Shown here: positions 7,596 to 16,419 of the stretch, one piece after another
How the letters are laid out: the number at the start of each line of letters is the position of its first letter
Numbering within the stretch: the first letter of the stretch is position 1
Source: Streptomyces lunaelactis
Lineage (GTDB): Bacteria; Actinomycetota; Actinomycetes; Streptomycetales; Streptomycetaceae
Reading direction: 5' to 3'
NCBI RefSeq assembly: GCF_003054555.1
Contig: NZ_CP026304.1
Location: forward strand, 7,378,001-7,442,000
Length of the DNA: 64,000 nt
The notes under the pieces: model-generated
Databases searched by the model: none
The model's input: only the letters and a program-made list of their open reading frames with translations
Told to the model about the DNA's origin: nothing
Translations under genes and position numbers: made by a program

Positions 7596-8803
7596 CGTGC
7601 GGAACTTGCCGCCGGGGCCGGGGTGGGCTCGTCCCAGTCGACGCGGTACGCGTAGACGGGGTGGGTCGCCTTCACGCCGAGCTTGAGGAAGAAGGGCAGC
7701 ACCAGGTCCCGTACGGTCCGCTGGAAGTTGTTGGACGCGGCCTTCTGGTTACCTGTCTTGCGGCCCTCCTTGATGATCTTCTCCACCCGCTCCTTGCGGA
7801 GCGCCTGGAAAGCCGCGAACGCCTGCTGCGGATCGGGCAGATCGCGCAGGCACTTGGTCAGGACGATCGAGTCCTCCATCGCCATCGACGCGCCCTGGCC
7901 CACATGCGGCGAGGTGGCGTGAGCCGCGTCCCCGACCAGGCAGACCAGATCCTTGTGCCAGGTCGGGATGGAGAGCATGTCGTAGATCGGGTAGCCGAGG
8001 ATGCCGCTCTGGGTGGATTCGATGATCGCCGAGATGGGGTGGTGGTCCTGGCGGTGCTTGGCGAGGAGCTTCGGCTTCCACACCTCGTGCGGAGTCCGGT
8101 CCAGCTCGCCGCGCTCCGGCTCCTTGGCCTGGTGGTAGTTCTCGAACCAGTAGATCTCGCCGGACGGGAAGGTCTGGTAGCCGAAGAAGCCCTCCAGGCA
8201 GAACGTCATCCGCATCACGCCGTCCGCGGGCGCCGCCTGGTCGCTGCGGGTGTAGCCGGCGGTGCCGATCACCCCGGTGTACTGGGGGTGGGGCGCGTCG
8301 GGCAGCACCGTGTACCGGGTCTTGGAGTGGATGCCGTCGCAGCCCACCAGGAAGTCGCCCTCGGCGGTAGAACCGTCCTTGAAGCGGGCCACGATCCCGT
8401 CGCCGGTGTGCTCGACACTCTCGAAGAACTTGCCGAACTCGACCTGGACGCCTCGCGCGACGGCCGCCTCGCGCAGGCCCTTGGTGAGCAGTCCGCGCCT
8501 GATCAGCAGAGTCTCGGCCGGGTTCAGACCCAGCTGCTTGCCCTTGTGGTTGAGGAACGCGGTGCTGGTGGTCTGCGTGCCGTACTTCTCGACCTCCGCG
8601 CGGATGCCGAGCGTGTCCAGCACGGCAAGTCCGTTGGGGGCCAGGTTCAAGAACGCCCCGACCTCGTCCCGGGGCGCATCGATCCCTTCGTAGATCACGG
8701 CGGTGATGCCGATCCTCTGCAGGAACATCGCCAGTACGGGGCCCGCGATGCCGCAGCCGATCAGCACGGCCCTCCGCGTCCCTGCTGCTGCTCCGTTGCC
8801 CAT
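7592..8803 (-). CDS. FAD-dependent aromatic monooxygenase (PHBH fold)
   Basis: 403 aa from ATG at 8803. Class A flavoprotein monooxygenase motifs are present: GCGIAG (16-21) for the FAD ADP moiety, DFLVGCDGIHSKTR (the DG motif) and CLVGDAAHATSPHVGQGASM (the GD motif). Such enzymes hydroxylate phenols or perform Baeyer-Villiger-type oxidations using NAD(P)H and O2, and are standard tailoring enzymes of aromatic polyketides. A 125-base gap with hairpins separates it from the exporter gene upstream, so it may have its own promoter. Substrate and regiochemistry unknown. Confidence 0.88.
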   Translation of the reverse strand: MGNGAAAGTRRAVLIGCGIAGPVLAMFLQRIGITAVIYEGIDAPRDEVGAFLNLAPNGLAVLDTLGIRAEVEKYGTQTTSTAFLNHKGKQLGLNPAETLLIRRGLLTKGLREAAVARGVQVEFGKFFESVEHTGDGIVARFKDGSTAEGDFLVGCDGIHSKTRYTVLPDAPHPQYTGVIGTAGYTRSDQAAPADGVMRMTFCLEGFFGYQTFPSGEIYWFENYHQAKEPERGELDRTPHEVWKPKLLAKHRQDHHPISAIIESTQSGILGYPIYDMLSIPTWHKDLVCLVGDAAHATSPHVGQGASMAMEDSIVLTKCLRDLPDPQQAFAAFQALRKERVEKIIKEGRKTGNQKAASNNFQRTVRDLVLPFFLKLGVKATHPVYAYRVDWDEPTPAPAASSAR

Positions 8804-8883
8804 GCTCAGTCTCACTTCCTGTGTGGTTCCTGTGCGGTCGTATGGCCCCTGGCTCCGGCAGGGGCCGGATCCAGGGGCCTGGA

Positions 8884-8913
8884 GCCGGCCCGTCCGTGGT
8901 AGGGCGGGCCGGC
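8884..8913 (-). terminator. Hairpin downstream of the MMPL exporter gene
   Basis: Arms 8884-8892 and 8905-8913 form a 9-bp GC stem, 16 bases past the exporter stop at 8929. A further 8-bp stem lies at 8843-8850/8858-8865. It probably ends or attenuates the ten-kilobase minus-strand transcript before the monooxygenase gene. Confidence 0.5.
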
Positions 8914-8928
8914 CGTTGCGGTGAGTGG

Positions 8929-11058
8929 TCAGCGGGGGATGTGTTCCCCCTGGGGGCGTGCCGTATCGGCGGGGGAGTCCGCAGAGTCCGCGGGTGCTGA
9001 CGGGTCGCCGCCGCTCAGACGGCGGTGCAGCGAGCCGGGCCACCACATGGCCTTGCCGATGTCCAGGGAGAGGGCCGGTACCAGGACGGTGCGCACCAGG
9101 AAAGTGTCCAGGAGGACGCCGAGGCCCACCAGTACGCCGAGTTCGGCCGTGGTCACCAGGGGGAGCGAGACCAGGATCGAGAACGTGGCGGCCAGCACCA
9201 GACCCGCGCTCGTGATCACCGCGCCGGTACTGGCGAGACCGGACTGCACTCCACGCACATGGCCCAGCAGACCTACCTCCTCGCGGACCCGGGTCATCAG
9301 GAAGATGTTGTAGTCGATGCCCAGCGCCACCAGGAAGACGAAACCCAGCAGCGGCAGGGAGTGATCTACCCCGGTCCAGTCGAATGCATGCTCGAAGAGC
9401 AGGCTGCTCGCTCCCAGCGCTCCGAAGTACGAGAGCACCACGGTCGCCAGCAGCACCAGAGGTGCAACGAGCGCCCGCAGCAAGGCGATCAGCACCAGAA
9501 GTACCACGGCCAGCACCACGGGGATGACCAGCTTGCTGTCCCGCGAGACGGCCCGCTGGGTGTCCAGCTCGCTAGCGGTCGCCCCGCCCACGAGGGCGTC
9601 CGCGCCCTCGATCCCGTGCACCGTGTCCCGCAGCCGGTCGATGGCGCGCTCCGCGGCGGGGGAGTCGGGGTCGTCCTCGAACACCACGGGGATATGGACG
9701 AGTCCGCGGTCGCGCGAGAGCTCGGCCGGCTGGACCTCGGCGACACCCTCGAGCCGGCCGACGGCCTCCACGACCCGCTTCTCGGACGAGGCCTTCGCGA
9801 TGACGTCGGCGGGCGCCGACGAGCCGCCCGGATAGTGCGCGGCCACCAGCCGCTGACCGGCGACCGATTCGGGGGTCGTGGTGTACATCTCCGACTGGGT
9901 CAGCCCGAAGCTGATGCCCGTCGCCCCCAGTGCCAGCGCCCCCATGACGACCGTGGCCGCCAGCCAGGACAGCCGGGGGCGGCGCCCCACGGCAGCGCCG
10001 ACGCGCGCCCAGCCACTGTGCCCGGCCGGCTGCGCCTGCCCGAAGCGCGGCACGAACGGCCAGAACACCCAGCGCCCCAGGATGACCAGCAGGGCGGGCA
10101 GCACGGTGACCATGGCGAGGAAGCCGCACAGCACACCGGCCGCGCCCACCCAGCCGAGACTGCGCGAGGAGTTCAGGTCGGCCAGCAGCAGACAGAGCAG
10201 CCCGATGACGATCGTCCCCGCCGATGCGAGGATCGCGGGGCCCGAACGGCGCAGCGCGATCTGCATGGCGCTGTGCCGGTCCTCGTCGCGCGTCAGCTCC
10301 TCGCGGTAGCGGGCGATGAGCAGCAGCGCGTAGTCCGTGCCCACTCCGAAGACGAGCACGGTCAGCAGGCCCGAACTCTGGCTGTCCACCGGCAGACCGG
10401 CGAACTTCCCGCCCGCGTACGTGACCACCTGGGACAGCACGGCGGCGAAGCCCACCGAGATCAGCGGCACCAGCCACAGCACCGGGCTGCGGTAGATCAG
10501 CAGGAGCAGCAGGGCGACGACGATCGCGCTGCCGAGCAGCAGCGTTCCGTCCAGCTCGTCGAAGACGTTGATGGTGTCCTGGAGCGCGCCGGCGGGCCCG
10601 GCGACCTTGACCCCCAGATCGGCCGGCACATCCTGACCGGCGACATCGCGCGCCTTGTTCACCGTGTCGGAGAACTCGTCGCTGTACGGGGCGGGCACGG
10701 TCAGCAGCAGCGCCTTGCCGTCCTTGGACGGCGCCGCCGCCTCGATCGCCCCGCCGGGGACGAGCGGGGCGAGCTCCTTGCGGTCCGCCTCCGCCTTCGC
10801 CCGGTCCGCCGTCGTGATGCCGCTGTCGCGCACATAGACGATGACCGCGGGGATGACCTCGTCGGTACGGAACTCCTCCAGCCGGTCGTTGACCAGGGCG
10901 GCTTCCGCATTGCCCGGCAGATAGGCGTTGGCGCCGTTGTCCTCGACGTCGGCGACCTTGCCCGCCAGCGGACCCAGAGCCATCGCGATGATCAGCCAGG
11001 CGGCCAGGAAGAACCATTTGGCCCGCCTGCCGCCCGGGGCGGTCGCCAGACGCTTCAT
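8929..11058 (-). CDS. MMPL/RND-family exporter (ActII-3 type)
   Basis: 709 aa, the usual size of actinomycete antibiotic exporters of this family. Two repeats are visible, each made of one helix, a large extracytoplasmic loop and a bundle of about five helices. Helix motifs include VLVFGVGTDYALLLIARYR (about 235-255) and FLVALGIDYNIFLMTRVREE in the second half, whose buried Asp/Tyr residues carry the proton relay. It presumably exports the cluster product using the proton gradient. It overlaps the ferredoxin gene by 4 bases (ATGA), which ties it into the P450 operon. Confidence 0.92.
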   Translation of the reverse strand: MKRLATAPGGRRAKWFFLAAWLIIAMALGPLAGKVADVEDNGANAYLPGNAEAALVNDRLEEFRTDEVIPAVIVYVRDSGITTADRAKAEADRKELAPLVPGGAIEAAAPSKDGKALLLTVPAPYSDEFSDTVNKARDVAGQDVPADLGVKVAGPAGALQDTINVFDELDGTLLLGSAIVVALLLLLIYRSPVLWLVPLISVGFAAVLSQVVTYAGGKFAGLPVDSQSSGLLTVLVFGVGTDYALLLIARYREELTRDEDRHSAMQIALRRSGPAILASAGTIVIGLLCLLLADLNSSRSLGWVGAAGVLCGFLAMVTVLPALLVILGRWVFWPFVPRFGQAQPAGHSGWARVGAAVGRRPRLSWLAATVVMGALALGATGISFGLTQSEMYTTTPESVAGQRLVAAHYPGGSSAPADVIAKASSEKRVVEAVGRLEGVAEVQPAELSRDRGLVHIPVVFEDDPDSPAAERAIDRLRDTVHGIEGADALVGGATASELDTQRAVSRDSKLVIPVVLAVVLLVLIALLRALVAPLVLLATVVLSYFGALGASSLLFEHAFDWTGVDHSLPLLGFVFLVALGIDYNIFLMTRVREEVGLLGHVRGVQSGLASTGAVITSAGLVLAATFSILVSLPLVTTAELGVLVGLGVLLDTFLVRTVLVPALSLDIGKAMWWPGSLHRRLSGGDPSAPADSADSPADTARPQGEHIPR

Positions 11059-11339
11059 GCGGCACCGCCCGTGGCCGCATCAGCCGTTTCCACTGCCGGA
11101 GCTGCCGGAGCTGCCGGAGCCGCCTGGGCTGCTTCGCCGACTTCCGAATCCTCCACGACACGGATGGACTTGGTCGGGCAGCCGCGGGCGGCCCGGCGGA
11201 TCTCCTCGTACAGGCTCTCGGCAGGCGACTCGTCCAGGACGAGTACGAGCCCGTCCTCGTCCTGGTCGAACACCCCGGGCACGCGGTAGACGCACAGACT
11301 GCTCACCGCGCACGTCTCGGAGTTGGCCGTCACACGCAT
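11055..11339 (-). CDS. [3Fe-4S] ferredoxin, P450 redox partner
   Basis: 94 aa. Three cysteines, Cys10, Cys16 and Cys54 (the last in RGCPTKSI), give the C-x5-C...CP pattern of single-cluster [3Fe-4S] ferredoxins that pass electrons to P450s in Streptomyces. The C-terminal 25 residues are an unusual Ala/Pro/Glu tail built on repeated AAP units (nine-base DNA repeats around 11093-11120), longer than usual. It lies 10 bases downstream of the P450 and is certainly its partner by position. The reductase is not in the window. Confidence 0.9.
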   Translation of the reverse strand: MRVTANSETCAVSSLCVYRVPGVFDQDEDGLVLVLDESPAESLYEEIRRAARGCPTKSIRVVEDSEVGEAAQAAPAAPAAPAVETADAATGGAA

Positions 11340-11349
11340 CGGGCTCTCC

Positions 11350-12552
11350 TCACCATTCGACAGGGATCTCGGTGAAGCCCTCCATGAACCCGCCCAGCGC
11401 ACGCGGCAGTTTCTCGGCGGGCGCCGCCAGCCTGATGTTCGGGAAGCGGCGCAGCAGGGACTCCGTGGCGACCTGCAGCTCCATCCGGGCCAGCGCAGCG
11501 CCCACGCAGTAGTGCAGCCCCGCGCCGAACGTCATGTGGTGGTTCTCGGTGCGGCGGATGTCCAGCTCCATGGGGCACTCGAAGACCTCGGGGTCCACGT
11601 TGGCGCCCTCCTCGGAGAGCAGGACGCTGGTGCCCTTCTTGATGACGGTGCCGTCCGAGAGCGGGATGTCGTCGATGGCGTACCGCATCGTGCCCACCGA
11701 CGAGCCCATGATCTGGGTGCGCAGCAGCTCCTCGACGGTCGACGGCACGAGCGACCAGTCCTCCCGGATGGCGCGTACGAACTCCGGGTGGTGCAGCAGC
11801 ACGGCTGTGCCGGTGCCGATCTGGCTCGCCGTGGTGACATAGCCGGCGATGAGCAGACCCTGCGTCCAGAAGTGCAGCTCATGGTCGTTGAGCCGGCTGT
11901 CGTCCTCGTCGTCCCGCACCCGGATCAGCTCGCTGACCAGGTCGTCGCCGGGGTTGTCGCGCTTGGAGTCGATCAGGTCGCCCAGGTACTTCCACAGGTT
12001 CTGGCGGCATGCCCCGACCTCCTCCGGCGACAGCTTGGTCACCGACAGGAAGCCGTCGACGTACGCGCGGAACTGGTCGCGGTCCTCCGCCGGCACGCCG
12101 AGCAGCTTGCAGATCACCATGATCGGCAGCGGGAAGGCCAGCGCCTCGTTCAGCTCGACCGGCTGCGGGCCGGCCTCCATCTCGTCCAGCAGCTGGTCGG
12201 CGACCTGCTGCACATAGGGCCGCAGCGCCTCGATGCGGCGGGCCGTGAACGCCTTGGTGACCAGCGACCGCACCCGGGTGTGCTCCGGCGGGTCCGGGTC
12301 GATGTTCGGGTCCATGAACAGGTCGTTGTCCTTGGAGATCCGGGCGCAGTCGGGGCGGGCGATATTGCGGGAGAGCCGCTTGTCGGCGAAGAGTGCCCGC
12401 ACGTCCTTGTAGCGGGTCACCAGCGTGGCGGTGTCCCCGCTCGGCAGGGTCACTTCCATCGCCGATGTCTTGTGTATGTTCCGCAGCGCTTCGGGGACCT
12501 GCATGGGCGGGGTCCACGCGAACGGATACCTGGGCGGGGTCTGGGTGCTCAC
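11350..12552 (-). CDS. Cytochrome P450
   Basis: 400 aa, full length. Visible are the I-helix AGYVTT (236-241, where Tyr-Val replaces the more common acid-residue pair next to the oxygen-activating Thr), the K-helix EELLR (274-278) and the haem-thiolate loop FGAGLHYCVG (342-351, Cys349). The enzyme is a soluble class I P450 served by the adjacent ferredoxin. In related aromatic-polyketide clusters P450s hydroxylate, form methylenedioxy bridges from O-methyl catechols, or couple rings; the strong methyl supply nearby makes a methylenedioxy bridge an attractive guess only. The I-helix lacks the usual acid, which sometimes marks non-hydroxylating P450s. Confidence 0.93.
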   Translation of the reverse strand: MSTQTPPRYPFAWTPPMQVPEALRNIHKTSAMEVTLPSGDTATLVTRYKDVRALFADKRLSRNIARPDCARISKDNDLFMDPNIDPDPPEHTRVRSLVTKAFTARRIEALRPYVQQVADQLLDEMEAGPQPVELNEALAFPLPIMVICKLLGVPAEDRDQFRAYVDGFLSVTKLSPEEVGACRQNLWKYLGDLIDSKRDNPGDDLVSELIRVRDDEDDSRLNDHELHFWTQGLLIAGYVTTASQIGTGTAVLLHHPEFVRAIREDWSLVPSTVEELLRTQIMGSSVGTMRYAIDDIPLSDGTVIKKGTSVLLSEEGANVDPEVFECPMELDIRRTENHHMTFGAGLHYCVGAALARMELQVATESLLRRFPNIRLAAPAEKLPRALGGFMEGFTEIPVEW

Positions 12553-12591
12553 GGCAGTCCCTTCCGATCAGTGTGTATGGGTGATAAAGCG

Positions 12592-13260
12592 TCAGAACGG
12601 CCAGGACGGCCTGGACCAGGCGGCCTCGGCGAAGGCCCACTCGTAGCGGGTGCTGATGGCGAAGTGGTCGACGAGTTCGGCGCGTTCGGCCCCGGACAGC
12701 TCCTCGCCGAGCCGGTCGGCGACGCCCATGAAGGCCTTCACCGCGTAGCCGTAGCCCTCGCCCGGGTGGTAGATCTCGATCCAGGGCGCATAGCGCGAGC
12801 CCGATGTGTGCCGCTCCAACAGGTCGTTGGAAACCTGGTAGTTGAACCAGACCATCGGCAGCAGCGCCCCGAACCCGGCGGCGAACGACGTCGCCGTCGC
12901 CGCCTGGAAGAAGGAGCTGTGGGCGTGAGCGGCGGGATCGACGGCCGCCTCGGGGTCGAGCGCCGGGGTGCCGAGCTCGCCGGCGAGAGATCCGTACGCC
13001 TCGCGCAGCTTGTCGCGCGCCTCCAGCGTCCCGGTGATCGACCGCCCCAGCAGCGCGGTGTACTCGTCGCCGCGGGCGGCCGCGGCCGCCCGGGCCAGGC
13101 CCCGGGCGTAGGAGGGCAGCAGGTATCCGGTGTCCTGCTCGACGAAGTGGGCCAGCGACTCACCGGGCAGCGACCCGTCCCGCAGGCCGGACCAGAACGG
13201 ATGCGCCCTGACCTTGTCCAGGATCGGCGCGGCGAGCTCCTTGAGCTCTTCTTGCAGCAT
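12592..13260 (-). CDS. TenA/THI-4-family (haem-oxygenase fold) protein
   Basis: 222 aa, a standard TenA length. The fold is recognisable from HPFWSGLRDGSLPGESLAHF, VEQDTGYLLPSYARGLA (Asp43 equivalent) and the C-terminal RYEWAFAEAAW glutamate. Classical thiaminase II has Cys in an LPCxW motif; here it is LPMVW (Met136), so the catalytic thiol is absent. The gene lies 39 bases upstream of the P450 and 15 bases downstream of the amidotransferase, inside the operon, and no thiamine genes are near. It may have been recruited as an unusual oxidase, a C-N hydrolase, or a binding protein. Fold is confident, function is open. Confidence 0.85.
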   Translation of the reverse strand: MLQEELKELAAPILDKVRAHPFWSGLRDGSLPGESLAHFVEQDTGYLLPSYARGLARAAAAARGDEYTALLGRSITGTLEARDKLREAYGSLAGELGTPALDPEAAVDPAAHAHSSFFQAATATSFAAGFGALLPMVWFNYQVSNDLLERHTSGSRYAPWIEIYHPGEGYGYAVKAFMGVADRLGEELSGAERAELVDHFAISTRYEWAFAEAAWSRPSWPF

Positions 13261-13275
13261 GGTCCCTTGCCCCTC

Positions 13276-15126
13276 TCAGATGTCGAGTCGTACGCGGTAG
13301 TGCCGCAGCCACGCGTCCAGTTGGAGGACCATCTCCACGTTCCGCCGCTCGCCCCAGCCGTCCACCGCGATCGGGCGGTCCTCCTTCGCGAGCTCGGCGC
13401 AGGCCGGGCTGTCGAGGAGTGGACGCACCGGGCTGGACGGATCGCCGACGACGGCGTTGAAGCGGCTGCGCAGCACCTCGCCGTAGCGCGGATCCTGAGT
13501 GACCGGGAAGGGGCTCTTGCGGCGCTGGGTCACCGAAGCGGGCAGCAGATCCGCGACCGCGGAGCGCAGTACGCTCTTCTCCCGGCCGTCGGCCGTCTTC
13601 ATCCCCCAGGGGATGTTGTAGACGTACTCGACGAGCCGGTGGTCGCAGTATGGCACCCGCAGCTCCAGGCCCACCGCCATGCTGAGGCGGTCGTCGCGGG
13701 AGAGCAGCAGCGGCAGCCAGCGTGAGAGGTGAGCGTGGCCGACCACGCGCATGGTGTGCTCCTGGCCGGACTCGCCCGGCACCCGCGGGACTTCGGCGAC
13801 CGTCTCGGAGTACCGCTGGGCCGAATACCCGGGCACGTCGATCTTCTTCAGGAAGCCGGGGTCGAGCAGTCCCGTGCTCATGCCGTTCGGGGCGACCCGC
13901 AGTCCCATCGTGACCCACGGGAAGTTCGCGGTGTCCACCAGCGTCGGATCGCGGAACGACTGGTAGCCGCCGAAGAGTTCGTCGGCGACCTCGCCCATCA
14001 GGGCGACCGTGGAGCGCTGGCGCACCGAACGCAGCAGCAGATACAGCGAGCGGTCCATGTCGGGAATCGGGCGCGGCAGATCCTGGGCGCGCAGCGCGGC
14101 CGCGTCGACCACCGGATCGGCGAGGTCGGAGGTGCGCAGCACCACCGGCTCATGGTCGGTGCCGACATGGCGCGCGACCTCGGCGGCGTACGGCGCGTCC
14201 GGGTCCTCGTGCCAGAAGTCCTTGCGGAACCGCTCGGTGTGCCCCTCGAAGTCCACGGCGAAGGTCTTGGGCCGGCGGCCGTCCGTCACGGACTGCGCGG
14301 CGAACGCGGCGATCGCGCTGGAGTCCACGCCGCCGGAGAGCAGCGTGCACAGCGGCACGTCGGAGACGAGATGGCTGGCGACGGCCTCCTGCAGCAGGCC
14401 CCGGACGGTGTCGATCGTGGTCGCGAGATCGTCCGGGTGCTCGTGGTTCGGCAGTGTCCAGTACCGGGACTCGGTGACCGAACCGTCCCGTACCACCGTC
14501 ACATGGCCCGCGGGGACTTCACGCATCCCGCGGTAGACGGCATGGCCGGGGGTCGCGATGTAGGCGAGCAGCTCCGCCAGGCCCTCCGTGTCGACGACGC
14601 ACTCGATCGACGGGTGGGCGAGCAGCGCCTTCGGCTCGGAGCCGAAGACCAGGCCCCGGCCGGCCGCGGCGTAGTACAGCGGCTTGATGCCGAGGCGGTC
14701 CCGGACCATCACCAGCTTCCCGGCGCGCGGATCCCAGACGGCGAAGGCGAACATGCCCTCGAGCCGCTCCGCGCACCGCTCGCCCCACTCCAGATAGGCG
14801 CGCAGCACCACCTCGGTGTCCCCGGCCGTACGGAAGCGGTGGCCGAGCGACTCCAACTGGGCTCGCACCTGGCGGAAGTTGTAGATCTCGCCGTTGTGCA
14901 CCAGGACGGCGAGGGCACGGCCGTCCTCCTCGGCGACCATCGGCTGCGGACTGCCGTCCACGTCGATGACGGCGAGCCTGCGGTGGCCCAGAGCGGCGCG
15001 CTCGTCGGTCCACACGGCCTCGGCGTCGGGGCCGCGGTTGGCGAGCGTTCCCACCATGGTGCGTACCGTGGAGGCCTCTTCCCTGAGCCCGCGCTCGAAG
15101 TCGACCCAGCCCGCTATGCCGCACAT
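13276..15126 (-). CDS. Asparagine-synthetase-type glutamine amidotransferase
   Basis: 616 aa. Cys2 (MCGIAGW) is the glutaminase nucleophile, with RGPDAE, HNGEIYNF and GDTEV of the N-terminal Ntn domain. The synthetase domain has the ATP pyrophosphatase loop SGGVDSS (264-270). Both halves look intact, so the protein should take ammonia from glutamine and adenylate a carboxylate to form an amide. In fredericamycin-, lysolipin- and xantholipin-type clusters such homologues amidate the polyketide acid before lactam closure; that is the expected role here. It overlaps the glycosyltransferase stop by 13 bases, and the start is fixed by the need for Cys2. Confidence 0.93.
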   Translation of the reverse strand: MCGIAGWVDFERGLREEASTVRTMVGTLANRGPDAEAVWTDERAALGHRRLAVIDVDGSPQPMVAEEDGRALAVLVHNGEIYNFRQVRAQLESLGHRFRTAGDTEVVLRAYLEWGERCAERLEGMFAFAVWDPRAGKLVMVRDRLGIKPLYYAAAGRGLVFGSEPKALLAHPSIECVVDTEGLAELLAYIATPGHAVYRGMREVPAGHVTVVRDGSVTESRYWTLPNHEHPDDLATTIDTVRGLLQEAVASHLVSDVPLCTLLSGGVDSSAIAAFAAQSVTDGRRPKTFAVDFEGHTERFRKDFWHEDPDAPYAAEVARHVGTDHEPVVLRTSDLADPVVDAAALRAQDLPRPIPDMDRSLYLLLRSVRQRSTVALMGEVADELFGGYQSFRDPTLVDTANFPWVTMGLRVAPNGMSTGLLDPGFLKKIDVPGYSAQRYSETVAEVPRVPGESGQEHTMRVVGHAHLSRWLPLLLSRDDRLSMAVGLELRVPYCDHRLVEYVYNIPWGMKTADGREKSVLRSAVADLLPASVTQRRKSPFPVTQDPRYGEVLRSRFNAVVGDPSSPVRPLLDSPACAELAKEDRPIAVDGWGERRNVEMVLQLDAWLRHYRVRLDI

Positions 15127-16289
15127 GCGACCACCCTCGACTCGATCTCGGCGACCAGTTCGGCCGGGGACGGCAGGCTCAGCATCTGCTCGCGCAGCTT
15201 GTTCGCGGCGGCGCGGTGCGCATCGCCGTCGATCAGTCGGTCCGCCTCGGCGCGCAGCCGCTCCGGGGTGGCCTCGTCGCGGGTGAGCACCTCGCCGGCG
15301 CCGGTGGCCAGCACCCGGCCCGAGTGGCCGAGATGGTCGGGCAGTTGGGGTACGAGCAGCAGCGGTACGCCGGCCCGCAGTGAGGTCAGCACCGTGCCCG
15401 CACCGCCGTGCGCGACGACCAGATCGGCGCCGTCGACGAGCAGATGCAGCGGGGTGTCCTCGACGACGCGGACGCTGTCGGGAAGGTCGCCGAGCAGTCG
15501 GCGCTGCCCGGCGCTGACGGCGAGGACGACCTCGGTGCCGGGCCCGGCCAGCGCGCCGGCGACCTGACCGGCCAGGAACCGCTCCGGAGCCAGCCGCGCC
15601 ATCGTGTGACCCCAGGTCACCACGATGCGCCGACTGGCGGTCCCCGGCGGGCCGAGCGGGGGACGAGGCGGCCCGCCGGGGCCGTTGAAGGGGACGTACC
15701 GCATGGCGAGGCGCGGATGGTCGACCGGCACCTGGAAGTCGTCCGGGCACGGATCGACGGTCAGCAGGCCGAACGGGTCGAAGTCGGTGACTCCGTTGCG
15801 CTCGGCGAGCGGGGCGAGGACCTGCGGCAGCAGGCCGCGGGCCCGCGCCATCAGATCCGTTCCGTACAGCAGGCGTACGGCGGGAACGCCCGCCGCCGCG
15901 GCCGCCAACGGCCCCGCCAGCGCCGTCGGTTCGAAGACCACGGCGTCCGCACGCCAGTCGCGTGCCAGCGCCGCCAGATCGTCGGTCATGGAGTCGGCAT
16001 GGGCGTAGAACATCTGCATCGCGCGCGGCCCTTTGCCGCTGCGCGGGGCCTGCCCGCCGCCGTCGCCCGAGTCGTTCGCCGTGGGGAGAACGTAGCCGCG
16101 CACCATCCCCACGGCGTCGACATCCGTGCCGACGCTGACGCCGGGCAGACCGGTCCTCGCGGTCTCCTCGCTCAAGGCCGGCTGGCTCGCGACCAGCACG
16201 TCATGGCCAGCGGCCCGGAAAGCCCATGCCAACGGCACCATCGCATACAGATGCGAAGGCCAGGCCCAGGTCGTGAACAGTACGCGCAT
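15114..16289 (-). CDS. GT1-family (GT-B) glycosyltransferase
   Basis: 391 aa. The N-terminal acceptor domain starts MRVLFTTWAWPSHLYAMVPL. The C-terminal nucleotide-sugar domain has the signature DLVVAHGGAGTVLTSLRAGV followed by LLLVPQLPDHLGHSGRV. This is the fold of actinomycete macrolide and aromatic-polyketide glycosyltransferases. It should attach a sugar to the aglycone, but no deoxysugar biosynthesis gene is in the window; these must lie elsewhere, or a primary-metabolic sugar is used. First gene of the operon running to the MMPL exporter; 130 bases separate it from the multicopper oxidase gene. Confidence 0.9.
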   Translation of the reverse strand: MRVLFTTWAWPSHLYAMVPLAWAFRAAGHDVLVASQPALSEETARTGLPGVSVGTDVDAVGMVRGYVLPTANDSGDGGGQAPRSGKGPRAMQMFYAHADSMTDDLAALARDWRADAVVFEPTALAGPLAAAAAGVPAVRLLYGTDLMARARGLLPQVLAPLAERNGVTDFDPFGLLTVDPCPDDFQVPVDHPRLAMRYVPFNGPGGPPRPPLGPPGTASRRIVVTWGHTMARLAPERFLAGQVAGALAGPGTEVVLAVSAGQRRLLGDLPDSVRVVEDTPLHLLVDGADLVVAHGGAGTVLTSLRAGVPLLLVPQLPDHLGHSGRVLATGAGEVLTRDEATPERLRAEADRLIDGDAHRAAANKLREQMLSLPSPAELVAEIESRVVACAA

Positions 16290-16395
16290 GGCTCGCCCCA
16301 ACCCCTCTCTGTGCCGACTGCGTCCCGCCCGGGAATCAGGCGAGGTCCGCGATGCGCCGACGGTGACGCAGCGGCCTATCGGTCCGGTCGTAGTC

Positions 16396-16413
16396 CGCTG
16401 GAGGAGAACCCGA
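16396..16413 (-). promoter_or_regulatory. Weak SARP-like repeat upstream of the glycosyltransferase operon
   Basis: On the minus strand the site reads TCGGGTT-CTCC-TCCAGCG, two heptamers with an 11-bp period, but neither is a clean TCGAG. It overlaps no gene and lies about 107 bases upstream of the glycosyltransferase start. Reported because of its similarity to the halogenase-operon site; chance is a real possibility. Confidence 0.22.
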
Positions 16414-16419
16414 ACTCCG

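Noticed and set aside
9025..11289. Long plus-strand open frame opposite the MMPL exporter
   Set aside because: Composition is His/Gln/Arg-rich and low in hydrophobic residues, as for antisense frames; the minus-strand exporter is unmistakable.
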